From NCBI GenBank assembly GCA_022766385.1, contig JALEPJ010000004.1, forward strand, positions 81,670 to 145,669: DNA of 64,000 nucleotides, given 5' to 3'. The notes under the pieces were generated by a model that worked only from the letters and a program-made list of their open reading frames with translations, was not told the origin of the DNA and did no database searches. Of the stretch, positions 33,639 through 42,100 are shown piece by piece; position 1 is the first letter of the stretch, and every line of letters begins with the position of its first letter. This stretch comes from Rikenellaceae bacterium (lineage in GTDB: Bacteria > Bacteroidota > Bacteroidia > Bacteroidales > UBA932). The position numbers were made by a program, and so were the translations under genes.

Positions 33639-36287
33639 ATGAAACCAACAGTAAAACAGATACTCGTTTATTTGGGCATCATACTCTTTTTCCTGCTGCT
33701 CTCCTATGGCTTTATGCCCGAACTGCTTGGCGGGAAAGTCGTGAACCAGTCCGACATTACCGGCTATCAGGGTATGGCCAAGGAAATGCACGATTGGAAC
33801 CGAGCCCATCCCCAGGATCCGACCTATTGGACGGACAATGCCTTCGGAGGTATGCCGACCACAACCTTCGCAGACCCCGAGAAGGGTGACCTTACCCAAC
33901 TGGTCTATAAGCTGCTCCTGTTTGGCAAGAGACCGGCGAGCTATCTCTTCGTTTCGCTGCTGGGAGCCTTCCTGCTTATGCTCTCTCTGGGGCTGGACCT
34001 CGTGGTGGCGGTAGGCGGAGCCATTGCCATATCCTTCTGCTCATACAATTTTCAGATTATTCAAGTGGGCCATAATACGAAGATGCAGGCCATTGCCTTC
34101 CTTCCATGGGCTTTGGCGGCTTTGGTCTTCACCTATAGAGCGGCTCTGGGCAGATTGAAACGGAGCGGGGAGAAGAAGCGCGGCTGGCTGCCTCTCACCG
34201 TCCTTGGCGCCGTTCTGTTCGCATTGGCCATCAGCCTGCAAATCAAGGCAAATCACCAGCAGATCAGCTACTATCTGCTGATAATGATATTGCTCTACGC
34301 AGTGGTACTTTTTATCTGGCTGCTGGCTGACAAGGAGCGCCGCAAGGGTCTGGGGCGTTTCTTCGCGGCTTCCTTCCTGATGCTTGGCCTGGGCCTGGTA
34401 GGAGTGGCCACCAATGCCAACAAGCTCGTTCCGATAATGAAATATACGCCGCAGTCCATGCGCGGAGGCTCGGAGCTTCAGTCTGCCAGCAACGCTGACG
34501 GCGGCCTTACCATAGACTACGCCACCGCTTGGTCATATGGCTGGGAGGAACTTCCTAACCTGATGATTCCGAACTTCAACGGAGGCTCTTCATCCCAGGC
34601 TGTAGATCCAGAATGGTCCAAGACCTACGAGCTCTTCAAAAGTGCCGATCCTGCTGCCGCCAGGAATCTTTGCCAGTCGCTTCCTGCTTATTGGGGCCCC
34701 CAGCCTTTTACCGCCGGTCCTATGTATATGGGAGCCATAACAATATTCCTCTTCGTGCTCGGCCTCTTCTTCTGTCGGGGCAAGGAAAAATGGTGGCTTA
34801 TAGCCTGTACCATATTGATGGTAATGCTCTCGCTGGGCTGCAACTTCATATGGTTCACCAAGCTCTTCTATAAGATTGCCCCTCTGTACAATAAGTTCAG
34901 GACTGTTTCAATGGCCCTGGTTGTCCTTCAGGTAACACTGCCTATGCTTGCCTGCATCCTGCTTGACAAGCTGCTCAAGGGCGGAATAAGCTTCAAGGAG
35001 TTCAAGTCCAAGGGCCTTGTCGCCTATCTTGTTACGGGCGGTGTCTGCCTGCTCTTCGCCCTCATTCCTTCGCTGGCGGGAAACTTCTCAGGCAGTGTGG
35101 ATTCAGGTCAGCCGGACTATTTCGTTGATGTGCTCCGTCAGGACAGGCAAACCCTTCTGGTCCGCGATGCCCTGCGCTCCTTCGTGTTCATCTCCGGAGC
35201 CTTCCTGTTGCTTCTCTGGAGCCTGTGGATACCGAAATCTGCACAGAAAAGTCTTGCTCAGAATACGGAAATGGCATACTCACGCCGCAGGACGGCCATA
35301 ATTCTGGTCTTCCTCCTTGTGCTTGGAGACCTTTTCTTCGCTGGCAAGAGATACCTGAATTCCAGCCACTTTGTGACTGAAAGGAATTTCAATTCCGTCT
35401 TCAACAAATACCCTTCCGATGAGGCAATACTCCAAGACAACAGTCTCTCGTACAGGGTACTCGACCTCAGCGCCGGCACTTTCAGCGATTCCCGCACTTC
35501 ATACTGGCACAAATCCGTAGGCGGCTATAGCCCGGCCAAGCTCCAGCGCTATCAGGAACTCATCGAAAGCTGTATCAGCCCTGAAATAAATACTCTTGCC
35601 AGAACTGCCCAAAGTGCAGAGAGTCTGGAGGACTTCAATATTCCTATGGAGAAAGCTCAGATACTCAATGCGCTGAATACCAAGTATATAATACTTGCTC
35701 CTAATATGCAGCCTTACGAGAATCCTTATGCTTTCGGCAATGTCTGGTTCGTAGATAGCCTGAGGCTGGTTTCCGGTCCTGATGAGGCTTTGGCTTCTCT
35801 CCAATCGACTGCACTTCGCAGCGAAGCCCTGCTCGAACCTGCAGATGCGGCCATCTTTGCAGAAAGCGGACTCAAGCCGGGCTCAGCGTCAGATTTGGAT
35901 CAAATAGAACTGGTTCACTACGCCCCGAACGAGCTCAGGTTCCGTTACAGATGCTCTGAATCGAGAGTGGCAGTCTTCAGCGAGGTTTATTATCCGGAAG
36001 GCTGGCACGCCTGGCTGGCAGACAGCGATCAGAGCTGCCCTGATGTGAATGCTTCCGCTGAAGTGAAGAGGAGAATGTCCGCCCAAGGCGAGCAGGTTCC
36101 GCTTTTCCGCGCGGATTGGATATTCCGTGCCGCAGTGCTTCCTGCAGGCGAGCACACTTTGATAATGAGATATGATCCTGAGTCAGTGATAGCCAGCAAG
36201 GCTGTGAGTACGTACACGTCCATTGCCCTGCTTCTCCTGTTGCTCCTGTCTGCGGGTGCGGCAGTTCTGAATATCAGGAAGGATTGA
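33639..36287 (+). CDS. YfhO-family polytopic membrane protein
   Basis: 882 residues from ATG 33639; an in-frame TTG two codons upstream is unlikely. A first helix (ILVYLGIILFFLLLSYGFM) leads into QSDITGYQGMAKEM and YWTDNAFGGMPTTTF, the early loop of YfhO proteins, which resemble GT-C glycosyltransferases with an acidic pair in the first periplasmic loop. Further helices extend to about residue 540. A soluble periplasmic part follows, and one helix near the C-terminus (TSIALLLLLLLSAGAAVLNI). It is probably involved in glycosylating an envelope polymer; the substrate is unknown. rsmA starts 12 bases later. Confidence 0.85.
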   Translation: MKPTVKQILVYLGIILFFLLLSYGFMPELLGGKVVNQSDITGYQGMAKEMHDWNRAHPQDPTYWTDNAFGGMPTTTFADPEKGDLTQLVYKLLLFGKRPASYLFVSLLGAFLLMLSLGLDLVVAVGGAIAISFCSYNFQIIQVGHNTKMQAIAFLPWALAALVFTYRAALGRLKRSGEKKRGWLPLTVLGAVLFALAISLQIKANHQQISYYLLIMILLYAVVLFIWLLADKERRKGLGRFFAASFLMLGLGLVGVATNANKLVPIMKYTPQSMRGGSELQSASNADGGLTIDYATAWSYGWEELPNLMIPNFNGGSSSQAVDPEWSKTYELFKSADPAAARNLCQSLPAYWGPQPFTAGPMYMGAITIFLFVLGLFFCRGKEKWWLIACTILMVMLSLGCNFIWFTKLFYKIAPLYNKFRTVSMALVVLQVTLPMLACILLDKLLKGGISFKEFKSKGLVAYLVTGGVCLLFALIPSLAGNFSGSVDSGQPDYFVDVLRQDRQTLLVRDALRSFVFISGAFLLLLWSLWIPKSAQKSLAQNTEMAYSRRRTAIILVFLLVLGDLFFAGKRYLNSSHFVTERNFNSVFNKYPSDEAILQDNSLSYRVLDLSAGTFSDSRTSYWHKSVGGYSPAKLQRYQELIESCISPEINTLARTAQSAESLEDFNIPMEKAQILNALNTKYIILAPNMQPYENPYAFGNVWFVDSLRLVSGPDEALASLQSTALRSEALLEPADAAIFAESGLKPGSASDLDQIELVHYAPNELRFRYRCSESRVAVFSEVYYPEGWHAWLADSDQSCPDVNASAEVKRRMSAQGEQVPLFRADWIFRAAVLPAGEHTLIMRYDPESVIASKAVSTYTSIALLLLLLLSAGAAVLNIRKD

Positions 36288-36299
36288 TTTTTTAGCAAT

Positions 36300-37076
36300 A
36301 TGGAAGTAAGAGCAAAGAAGGCGCTCGGCCAGCATTTCCTGACTGACCAGAGTATAGCCAGAGCAATAGTGGATGCGCTTCGCAATGATCCCCAGGCCCC
36401 GAGGGATGTTCTTGAAATCGGCCCGGGTATGGGTGTGCTCACTCAATACCTCATCAAGAGGGATGACATAGACCCTATGATGGTGGAGATTGATACTGAG
36501 TCAGTTGAATATCTGCTTACCCATTTCGCCGGTATGCAGGGCAAGCTCATTGAGGGGGATTATCTTCGCCTGAACATTTCGAAGTTCTTCACTGATAAGT
36601 ATAGAATCATCGGCAATTTCCCCTACAATATATCATCCCAGATTTTCTTCAAGATATTGGAGGATAAGGACAAGGTTCCGGAGGTGGTATGTATGATTCA
36701 GAAAGAGGTGGCAGACCGTATTGCTGAGGGCCCGGGAACCAAGACCTACGGAATATTGTCTGTGCTCCTGCAGGCATGGTATAATATTGAATACGTGCTT
36801 ACGGTAGGTCCGGGAGCCTTTGCTCCGCCTCCAAAGGTGAAATCTGCCGTTATTAGGCTGGTCAGAAACGAACGTACGGAGCTTGCTTGCGATGAGAAAC
36901 TATTCAAGACTGTGGTCAAGATGGCCTTCAACCAGAGACGCAAGACTTTGCGCAATGCCCTTAAGCAGATGACTCCGGAGGGTATGGATACAAGCGACCC
37001 TGTTTTTGATTTGAGAGCCGAACGCCTCAGTGTCGATGATTTTGTCGCGCTTACGAGGCGTTTCGAGCAGCTCTGA
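36300..37076 (+). CDS. rsmA: 16S rRNA dimethyladenosine transferase
   Basis: 258 residues. It dimethylates the two adjacent adenines of the 16S rRNA helix 45 loop during small-subunit maturation. GQHFLTDQSIARAIVDAL is the N-terminal family motif, VLEIGPGMGVLTQYLI binds S-adenosylmethionine, and NFPYNISSQIFFKILE is the catalytic motif IV (usually NLPY or NIPY; Phe here is a mild variant). FAPPPKVKSAVIRL and FNQRRKTLRNALK complete the pattern. Loss of this enzyme gives kasugamycin resistance in other bacteria. Confidence 0.97.
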   Translation: MEVRAKKALGQHFLTDQSIARAIVDALRNDPQAPRDVLEIGPGMGVLTQYLIKRDDIDPMMVEIDTESVEYLLTHFAGMQGKLIEGDYLRLNISKFFTDKYRIIGNFPYNISSQIFFKILEDKDKVPEVVCMIQKEVADRIAEGPGTKTYGILSVLLQAWYNIEYVLTVGPGAFAPPPKVKSAVIRLVRNERTELACDEKLFKTVVKMAFNQRRKTLRNALKQMTPEGMDTSDPVFDLRAERLSVDDFVALTRRFEQL

Positions 37077-37107
37077 AATATTGTAAGAAAGGGTGACGAT
37101 CAGCCGA

Positions 37108-38175
37108 TCAGCCGAGCAGTTCGGCCAGTCGGGCGGCAATATCGAGGAAGGCGAGACTGTCCGCTCTGCTTCCGAGTGCAGCGGGTTCACCGCTGTCACC
37201 GTTTTCCCGTATACTCTGGACCAGAGGAATCTGTCCAAGCAGCTCCACCCCGAGTCCTTCAGCCATCCTGGCGCCTCCATCCCTTCCGAAGATGTAATAC
37301 TTTTCATCCGGATGCTCTTCCGGGGTGAACCATGCCATATTCTCCACAAGTCCGAAAATAGGCTTGTTGATGCCAGGATTGCGGAACATATTGACTCCCT
37401 TTTCCACGTCTGCCAAGGCCACTTTCTGAGGTGTGGTCACAATGACTGCGCCCTCGACAGGAATGTCGTGCACCAGTGAAATATGAATGTCACCGGTTCC
37501 CGGAGGCATATCGATGAGCAGGAAGTCCAATTCTCCCCATTTAACCTGCAATATCATCTGTTTCAATGCATTGCATGCCATAGGTCCACGCCAGATAAGG
37601 GCCTGTCCGCGCTCTGCGAAGTATCCTACGCTCATCCATTCCACACCATACTTCTTCAAAGGGAGGAAGTAGTCCTTGCCGTCTTCCTGAACAGCTTCCG
37701 GGGCGAGGTCTTCTGTGCCTGTCATAGTTGGAACGGATGGACCGTAAACATCTGCGTCTGCAAGGCCGACCCTGTATCCCAGGCGCGCGAGAGCCACGGC
37801 CAGATTGACAGCAACCGTGCTCTTGCCGACTCCGCCCTTGCCAGAGGCAATGCCTATGATATGACGGACATATCTGAGCTGTTCGAGGTCCAGGTCGAGC
37901 TTGTTGCTTTTCTTTGGGGCTTCATCTACGATTATTGACTCCACCTTGATTTCAATGTCATTGCCCAGCTCCCTGACGAGAGCCGCCCTGGCGCTTCCGA
38001 TGAGATATTCGCTGAGGGGGTCGCGGCGTTTTGGAAATGCAAGTGTCAGTTTGACTTCCTTGTCCCCGCATTCGACTGAGTGTACCATGCCGAGGGCGAC
38101 AAGGTCCTTGTCGCCCTTTCCCGGATGGTGTACTTCTGTCAATGCTTTCAGAATGTTTTCCTTTGTCATTGCCAT
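37108..38175 (-). CDS. mrp: Mrp/ApbC-type iron-sulfur carrier ATPase
   Basis: 355 residues from ATG 38175, which follows an AGGA site; ATG 38169 and GTG 38202 are alternatives. The N-terminal MIP18 (DUF59) domain spans about residues 1-85. The deviant Walker A IASGKGGVGKSTVAVNLA is followed by DADVYGPSVP and DMPPGTGD. The family is implicated in Fe-S cluster delivery. The usual C-terminal CxxC that bridges a cluster between monomers is absent: after GLVENMAWFTPEE there is no Cys at all. It lies 26 bases after the DPP7 gene on the same strand. Confidence 0.93.
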   Translation of the reverse strand: MAMTKENILKALTEVHHPGKGDKDLVALGMVHSVECGDKEVKLTLAFPKRRDPLSEYLIGSARAALVRELGNDIEIKVESIIVDEAPKKSNKLDLDLEQLRYVRHIIGIASGKGGVGKSTVAVNLAVALARLGYRVGLADADVYGPSVPTMTGTEDLAPEAVQEDGKDYFLPLKKYGVEWMSVGYFAERGQALIWRGPMACNALKQMILQVKWGELDFLLIDMPPGTGDIHISLVHDIPVEGAVIVTTPQKVALADVEKGVNMFRNPGINKPIFGLVENMAWFTPEEHPDEKYYIFGRDGGARMAEGLGVELLGQIPLVQSIRENGDSGEPAALGSRADSLAFLDIAARLAELLG

Positions 38176-38201
38176 AAATGGTAATCCTGCCTTTGGAGGC
38201 A

Positions 38202-40346
38202 CTATCTTACGATATTCATTTCATTGAGAAGATAGCCGGCTCCGCCGAGCTTGTCCATAGCGAGGAGGACATAGCGTATATCGACGCAGATGCATCTCTG
38301 GAGTTCAGGCTCAAACATTATGTCGCTTGACATTGACTCCCAGTTTCCGTCGAATGCGAGGCCGATAAGATTGCCGTCGGCATCGAGGACAGGTGAGCCG
38401 GAGTTGCCTCCTGTGATGTCGCAGTTGATGAGGAAGCAGGTCGGAAGTTCTCCGTCAGCGCTGGCATATTGACCATAGTCCTTGTTCTCGTAAATGGTCT
38501 TCAGGCCCGCAGGGACGCGGAATTCGTAATTGTCCGGATCTTCCTTTTCCATCACTCCCTTGAGGGTCGTGTAATGCTTGTAGAGCACTCCGTCCTTTGG
38601 CGAGTATGATTTGACAGTGCCATAGGTCAATCTCATAGTGCTGTTTGCATCCGGATATGAAGGCTCGCCTGCCTTCCACTCCAGAAGACCCTTGGTGAAG
38701 ACCTTGTTTCCCTTTGCAATTATCTCTTCAGCAGCCGTCATTTCAGGGGTGAGTCTGACAGCAACAGTGGCTATGGCATTGTAGAGCTGGACGGCTGGGT
38801 CGTTTTTGATCTGATCTGTGCTAGTGATACCCTTGACCTTCTCAATGGATGTGAAGACGCTGTTCTCGAAGAGATAGTCCACATACTCCTCGACATTGTC
38901 GATATCGTGGCCTTCGATGACTATTTTATCTTCAGCTTTTACGTTTGCGAGGTAGAACTTGAAGAGAGCGACAGCTTCTTTACGGTCGAGATCGAGGCTG
39001 TAGTTTTTGAAATTGCTTTCCATCAAGGTCTGGATCATAGAGAAGATTTCGGTATCATCGGAACCGCCGCGCTTCATCAATTCGTATGAAGAGAACATAC
39101 TCCGGCTAAAGCCTACAAGTTCGATTCTGTAGATGGATTCGGTGAGCAGAGCATAGGCCTTCTCGGCCTCGGTCGAAGCTTCAACTGCACTGCTGATGGT
39201 CTGGAGTGCGTCTCCATATTCCTCAACCCTCTTTTTCTTGGAGTTCACCCAGGAAGTGAAAGCCGCCTCCTTCTGCTCTTCGCGCTCAATGATATTAAGC
39301 TTGGCGAAGGATTCGCGCATTCCTATCCATTTCTTCCAGCTATTTGACGAACTTGCATACTTGCTTGCATACTGGAGGTTTACGACAGGGTCGGCCATTC
39401 TTGCCTCCCACATTACATCCTGGCGCACAGTCCTCGCATTTATGCGTATGTCATTTATTTCAAGCGTCTGCTTGAGCTGTGAAGCGGTCATAAATCTCTG
39501 GGTGCTTCCTGGATATCCCATAATCATAGCGAAATCACCGTCTTCCACTCCCTTGAGGGAGATGCTGAGGGACTTCACCGGGGTATAAGGAATATTGTCC
39601 TCGGAATACGCAGCAGGCTCATTGTCCTTTCCTGCATAAACGCGGAACATTGAGAAGTCGCAGGTATGGCGCGGCCACATCCAGTTGTCGGTATCGCCTC
39701 CGAACTTTCCGAGTGAAGTCGGCGGAGCACCAACGAAACGCACATCGGTGTAGGTCTTCGATATAATGAGATAATAAACATTGTCATTGTAGAAGCTGGT
39801 CACTCTGGCGCGGCAATGAGGATGGTCCGCCTCGGCCTTCTTTTGGAGGGCGTCGATCATTGCGTTTCTCGCAGCTTCGGCGATTTCCTCCTTGTTTTCA
39901 AAATTTTTGCTCTTCTTGAGAGCCTCATCATAGGCCTTGTTGAGGGCATCGGTAACGTCTGTCATACTCTGAAGGAAGGTAACTGACAGACCCTTTGCGG
40001 GGATCTCCTGCTTGCCTGTCATTGCCCAATAGCCGTCTTCAAGATAGTTATGTTCAGGGCTTGAAAGGGCCTGGATATAGCTGTATCCGCAATGGTGGTT
40101 GGTGACGATGAGTCCGTTGTCTGAAATGACTTCTCCAGTACAACCTCCGCCGAAATGGACTATCGCGTCCTTGAGTGACGAATGGTTGATGCTGTAGATC
40201 TGCTCCGGGGTGAGACGGCAACCGAGTTCCGCCATAGCTCCGGCGTTCATCTTCTGGAGAAGAGGCAGCAGCCACATACCCTCGTCTGCTCTTGCGGAGA
40301 GGGTGAGAAACAGCATAGTGCTGATGGTTAAAAGGATTTTCTTCAT
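38202..40346 (-). CDS. dpp7: S46-family dipeptidyl-peptidase, DPP7-type
   Basis: 714 residues with a signal peptide ending SARAD; periplasmic. S46 peptidases remove dipeptides from peptide N-termini and are typical of asaccharolytic Bacteroidota. The catalytic triad is His in IVTNHHCGYS (84-85), Asp in TDNWMWPRHTCDFSMF, and Ser649 in TGGNSGSPV. Eighteen residues after the Ser lies Gly667 in LAFDGNWES. From family knowledge Gly here marks DPP7 (hydrophobic P1), whereas Arg marks DPP11 (acidic P1). It feeds dipeptides to amino-acid fermenting pathways such as the hut operon. Confidence 0.94.
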   Translation of the reverse strand: MKKILLTISTMLFLTLSARADEGMWLLPLLQKMNAGAMAELGCRLTPEQIYSINHSSLKDAIVHFGGGCTGEVISDNGLIVTNHHCGYSYIQALSSPEHNYLEDGYWAMTGKQEIPAKGLSVTFLQSMTDVTDALNKAYDEALKKSKNFENKEEIAEAARNAMIDALQKKAEADHPHCRARVTSFYNDNVYYLIISKTYTDVRFVGAPPTSLGKFGGDTDNWMWPRHTCDFSMFRVYAGKDNEPAAYSEDNIPYTPVKSLSISLKGVEDGDFAMIMGYPGSTQRFMTASQLKQTLEINDIRINARTVRQDVMWEARMADPVVNLQYASKYASSSNSWKKWIGMRESFAKLNIIEREEQKEAAFTSWVNSKKKRVEEYGDALQTISSAVEASTEAEKAYALLTESIYRIELVGFSRSMFSSYELMKRGGSDDTEIFSMIQTLMESNFKNYSLDLDRKEAVALFKFYLANVKAEDKIVIEGHDIDNVEEYVDYLFENSVFTSIEKVKGITSTDQIKNDPAVQLYNAIATVAVRLTPEMTAAEEIIAKGNKVFTKGLLEWKAGEPSYPDANSTMRLTYGTVKSYSPKDGVLYKHYTTLKGVMEKEDPDNYEFRVPAGLKTIYENKDYGQYASADGELPTCFLINCDITGGNSGSPVLDADGNLIGLAFDGNWESMSSDIMFEPELQRCICVDIRYVLLAMDKLGGAGYLLNEMNIVR

Positions 40347-40391
40347 TCTTCGATATAATATAGTTGCTTTTTCTATGTTATTGGAACGGAT

Positions 40392-41003
40392 TCAGAACAG
40401 AGTCGGCTCAAGTTCCTTCGGATGGAAGCTTTTCCTGTGATGGGGAGTGTAGCCGAATTCGCGTATCGCGGCAATGTGCTCTTTGGTAGGATAGCCCATA
40501 TTCCTGTCCCAAGCGTACTGAGGGAAGGATGCTGCCAGTTCGCGCATCTTCTCGTCCCTCCAGGTCTTCGCCAGGACCGAAGCCGCGGCAATGCTGGCAT
40601 AAGTCGCGTCCCCGTGCACTACAGTGGCGTAGCGGTAGCCGTCAAAGGGCTTGAAGCGGTTCCCGTCTATGAGCAGGAACTCCGGCTTTTGCTGCAGCTT
40701 GCGCACGGCCCGCTGCATTCCGGCTATCGAAGCATTGAGGATGTTCAGCCTGTCAATCTCTTCTGCCTCCACGGCTTCTACCGCCCAGGCTACAGCTTCT
40801 CTTTCAATCACTTCGCGAAGAATGTTCCTCGCCTTTTCGCTCATCTTCTTGGAATCGTTCAGCAATGGATGATGGAAATCCGGGGGCAATATGACCGCTG
40901 CGGCATAGACAGGACCGGCGAGAGGACCCCTGCCCGCCTCGTCGCACCCGGCCTCAAGCAGCCCTTCGTTCATATATTTCTTCAAATGGATTTCTCTCGG
41001 CAT
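40392..41003 (-). CDS. rnhB: Ribonuclease HII
   Basis: 203 residues from ATG 41003; the in-frame GTG at 41027 adds an unlikely N-terminal extension. It cleaves RNA-DNA hybrids and single ribonucleotides in DNA. The metal-binding carboxylates are in AGCDEAGRGPLAGPVYAAAV (Asp-Glu) and HGDATYASIAAASVLAKTWR (Asp), with further support from LNDSKKMSEKAR. The C-terminal NMGYPTKEHIAAIREFG and HRKSFHP are typical. Confidence 0.97.
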   Translation of the reverse strand: MPREIHLKKYMNEGLLEAGCDEAGRGPLAGPVYAAAVILPPDFHHPLLNDSKKMSEKARNILREVIEREAVAWAVEAVEAEEIDRLNILNASIAGMQRAVRKLQQKPEFLLIDGNRFKPFDGYRYATVVHGDATYASIAAASVLAKTWRDEKMRELAASFPQYAWDRNMGYPTKEHIAAIREFGYTPHHRKSFHPKELEPTLF

Positions 41004-41026
41004 TGCAACAGGTTTCAACAATGCCA

Positions 41027-41034
41027 CAAATTTA
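41027..41034 (-). promoter_or_regulatory. -7 element of rnhB
   Basis: The minus strand reads TAAATTTG, an exact TAnnTTTG match, 23 bases before ATG 41003. This supports the shorter rnhB start, since the GTG alternative would overlap it. Confidence 0.45.
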
Positions 41035-41087
41035 ACTAATCCTCAGATAATAATAAGCATCAAGCGTCACTAAATTCAAGCCCGGCC

Positions 41088-41510
41088 TTATTTTTCGCCC
41101 AGTTGCTTCTGGAGCAATCCTATTATATCGTCCTTGGTCCTGATATTGTCCTGAAGCAGTTCCACTGTCAGCTTAAGGTGCTCGATTTCAGTGCGCAGTC
41201 TATCTATCTCGGACTGATATTCTTCCTGCAGTATGTTCATTTTCAGCTGCATTCTCTCCCTTTCTTCCTGGAGAAGCCTTCCATCCTCCTTGACCGGGAT
41301 ATAGCCCAGAACTATTTCTTCAGGACTCTTGCCGCAGAGTTCTGCAATCTTCGGTATCGCATCGCTTATCAGCTTAGTGCTGCCTTTCTCGATGTTGCGG
41401 TACGTGTTCCTGCAGATGTCCAGACGATCCGCCATCTTCTCCTGGGAAAGCCCCAGACTTTCCCTGATGTTGAGTATGTTCCGTTTGACCGTACTGTTGT
41501 CCATTGGCAT
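41088..41510 (-). CDS. XRE-family transcriptional regulator with coiled-coil tail
   Basis: 140 residues from ATG 41510, which has a GGAAG site; ATG 41504 is also possible. The N-terminal helix-turn-helix of the Cro/C1 type spans residues about 5-62 (IRESLGLSQEKMADRLDICRN, then TYRNIEKGSTKLISDAIPKI). A long heptad-rich coiled coil (ERERMQLKMNILQEEYQSEI to the end) is probably the dimerisation arm. No ligand domain. It is transcribed divergently from a small half-AraC-like gene across a spacer with three palindromes, so autoregulation is likely. Confidence 0.85.
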   Translation of the reverse strand: MPMDNSTVKRNILNIRESLGLSQEKMADRLDICRNTYRNIEKGSTKLISDAIPKIAELCGKSPEEIVLGYIPVKEDGRLLQEERERMQLKMNILQEEYQSEIDRLRTEIEHLKLTVELLQDNIRTKDDIIGLLQKQLGEK

Positions 41511-41535
41511 TAATCTTGACTTCCGAGATACTGTG

Positions 41536-41543
41536 CAAATATA
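41536..41543 (-). promoter_or_regulatory. -7 element of the XRE regulator
   Basis: The minus strand reads TATATTTG, an exact TAnnTTTG match, 25 bases before ATG 41510. Confidence 0.5.
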
Positions 41544-41582
41544 TGTGCCAAGCTTGCAGTTTGGATGGTGAGAAAAAGTGTG

Positions 41583-41607
41583 CAATGAACAGTTAGTCTG
41601 TTCATTG
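41583..41607. promoter_or_regulatory. Perfect palindromic operator candidate
   Basis: CAATGAACAG (41583-41592), a 5-base spacer, then CTGTTCATTG (41598-41607): a perfect 10-bp inverted repeat, about 40 bases upstream of the XRE -7 box. Such a site suits a dimeric HTH protein, most simply the adjacent XRE regulator. Confidence 0.65.
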
Positions 41608-41645
41608 TTGATTAAAAACAGACATTTTTACAAAAAAGATAAAAA

Positions 41646-41677
41646 ATCACGTGATACCCCCTGCAAAACTGTTGCAG
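41646..41677. promoter_or_regulatory. Two further palindromes in the XRE/half-AraC spacer
   Basis: ATCACGTGAT (41646-41655) is a perfect 10-bp palindrome. CTGCAA-N5-TTGCAG (41661-41677) is a 6-bp inverted repeat with the same 5-base spacing as the longer one at 41583. GATATTTG at 41677-41684 could be the -7 box of the downstream plus-strand gene, in which case the second palindrome overlaps that promoter. Confidence 0.5.
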
Positions 41678-41730
41678 ATATTTGAAATAAAACTCAGGAA
41701 TGTGCAATTTCGTGAAAAAATGACAGGAAA

Positions 41731-41970
41731 ATGTGTGCAATCGAAAAAGCTTATGAAATCTTCGGAGCCCTTATGACCGAAGAAAAATTATACCTGAACC
41801 CTTCGATAAAGTTCAAAACGTTGTGCAGTAAACTGGGAGTGGATCCTGCCGAAATGGACCGGAAACTTTTCAGTGAGCTTGGGTACAAGGGAGAAGAACT
41901 GATGGAGGCCTATCGTGAAGGCACGAGGCGGGCTCTTCAGGAGAAGTATGGCCTTGTTTTCTTTTTTTGA
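41731..41970 (+). CDS. Small protein resembling a single AraC-type helix-turn-helix
   Basis: 79 residues, MCAIEKAYEIFGALMTEEKLY at the start. The segment EEKLYLNPSIKFKTLCSKLG, followed by VDPAEMDRKLFSELGYKGEE, follows the spacing of the first HTH of AraC-family DNA-binding domains (expressed as 'eklYLnP.l....La..lg'), but the second HTH is missing. Probable DNA-binding or protein-binding adaptor; not a truncated pseudogene in any obvious way, since the frame is clean and ends in its own stop. Function unknown. It is followed by the promoter of the EF-G paralogue. Confidence 0.6.
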   Translation: MCAIEKAYEIFGALMTEEKLYLNPSIKFKTLCSKLGVDPAEMDRKLFSELGYKGEELMEAYREGTRRALQEKYGLVFFF

Positions 41971-41988
41971 ACTTGTAAGGTCAAACTA

Positions 41989-42019
41989 TTGCTATTGGCT
42001 CAATAATTTTTTAGATTTG
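41989..42019 (+). promoter_or_regulatory. Promoter of the EF-G paralogue
   Basis: TTG at 41989-41991, 20 bases, then TAGATTTG at 42012-42019, matching the Bacteroidota pattern. It implies a leader of about 75 bases. Confidence 0.6.
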
Positions 42020-42025
42020 CGAACT

Positions 42026-42044
42026 GCCTTTTTCTGAAAGAGGC
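42026..42044 (+). promoter_or_regulatory. Hairpin at the 5' end of the EF-G paralogue leader
   Basis: GCCT-T-TTT pairs with AAA-G-AGGC around a CTG loop: an 8-bp stem with one G-U pair, placed right at the predicted transcription start. It could stabilise the mRNA or take part in control of the leader. Confidence 0.45.
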
Positions 42045-42100
42045 TGTTCAGACTGTATAAGTTAAAACGAAACAATAATATTAATATAACTAAAACTGAA

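Noticed and set aside
37077..37107. A terminator between convergent rsmA and mrp
   Set aside because: The 31-base gap holds no convincing stem followed by a T-run.
41731..41970. The half-AraC gene as a truncated pseudogene of a full regulator
   Set aside because: The frame is clean, has its own start and stop and a promoter-like spacer, and no remnant of a second HTH or ligand domain lies before or after it.
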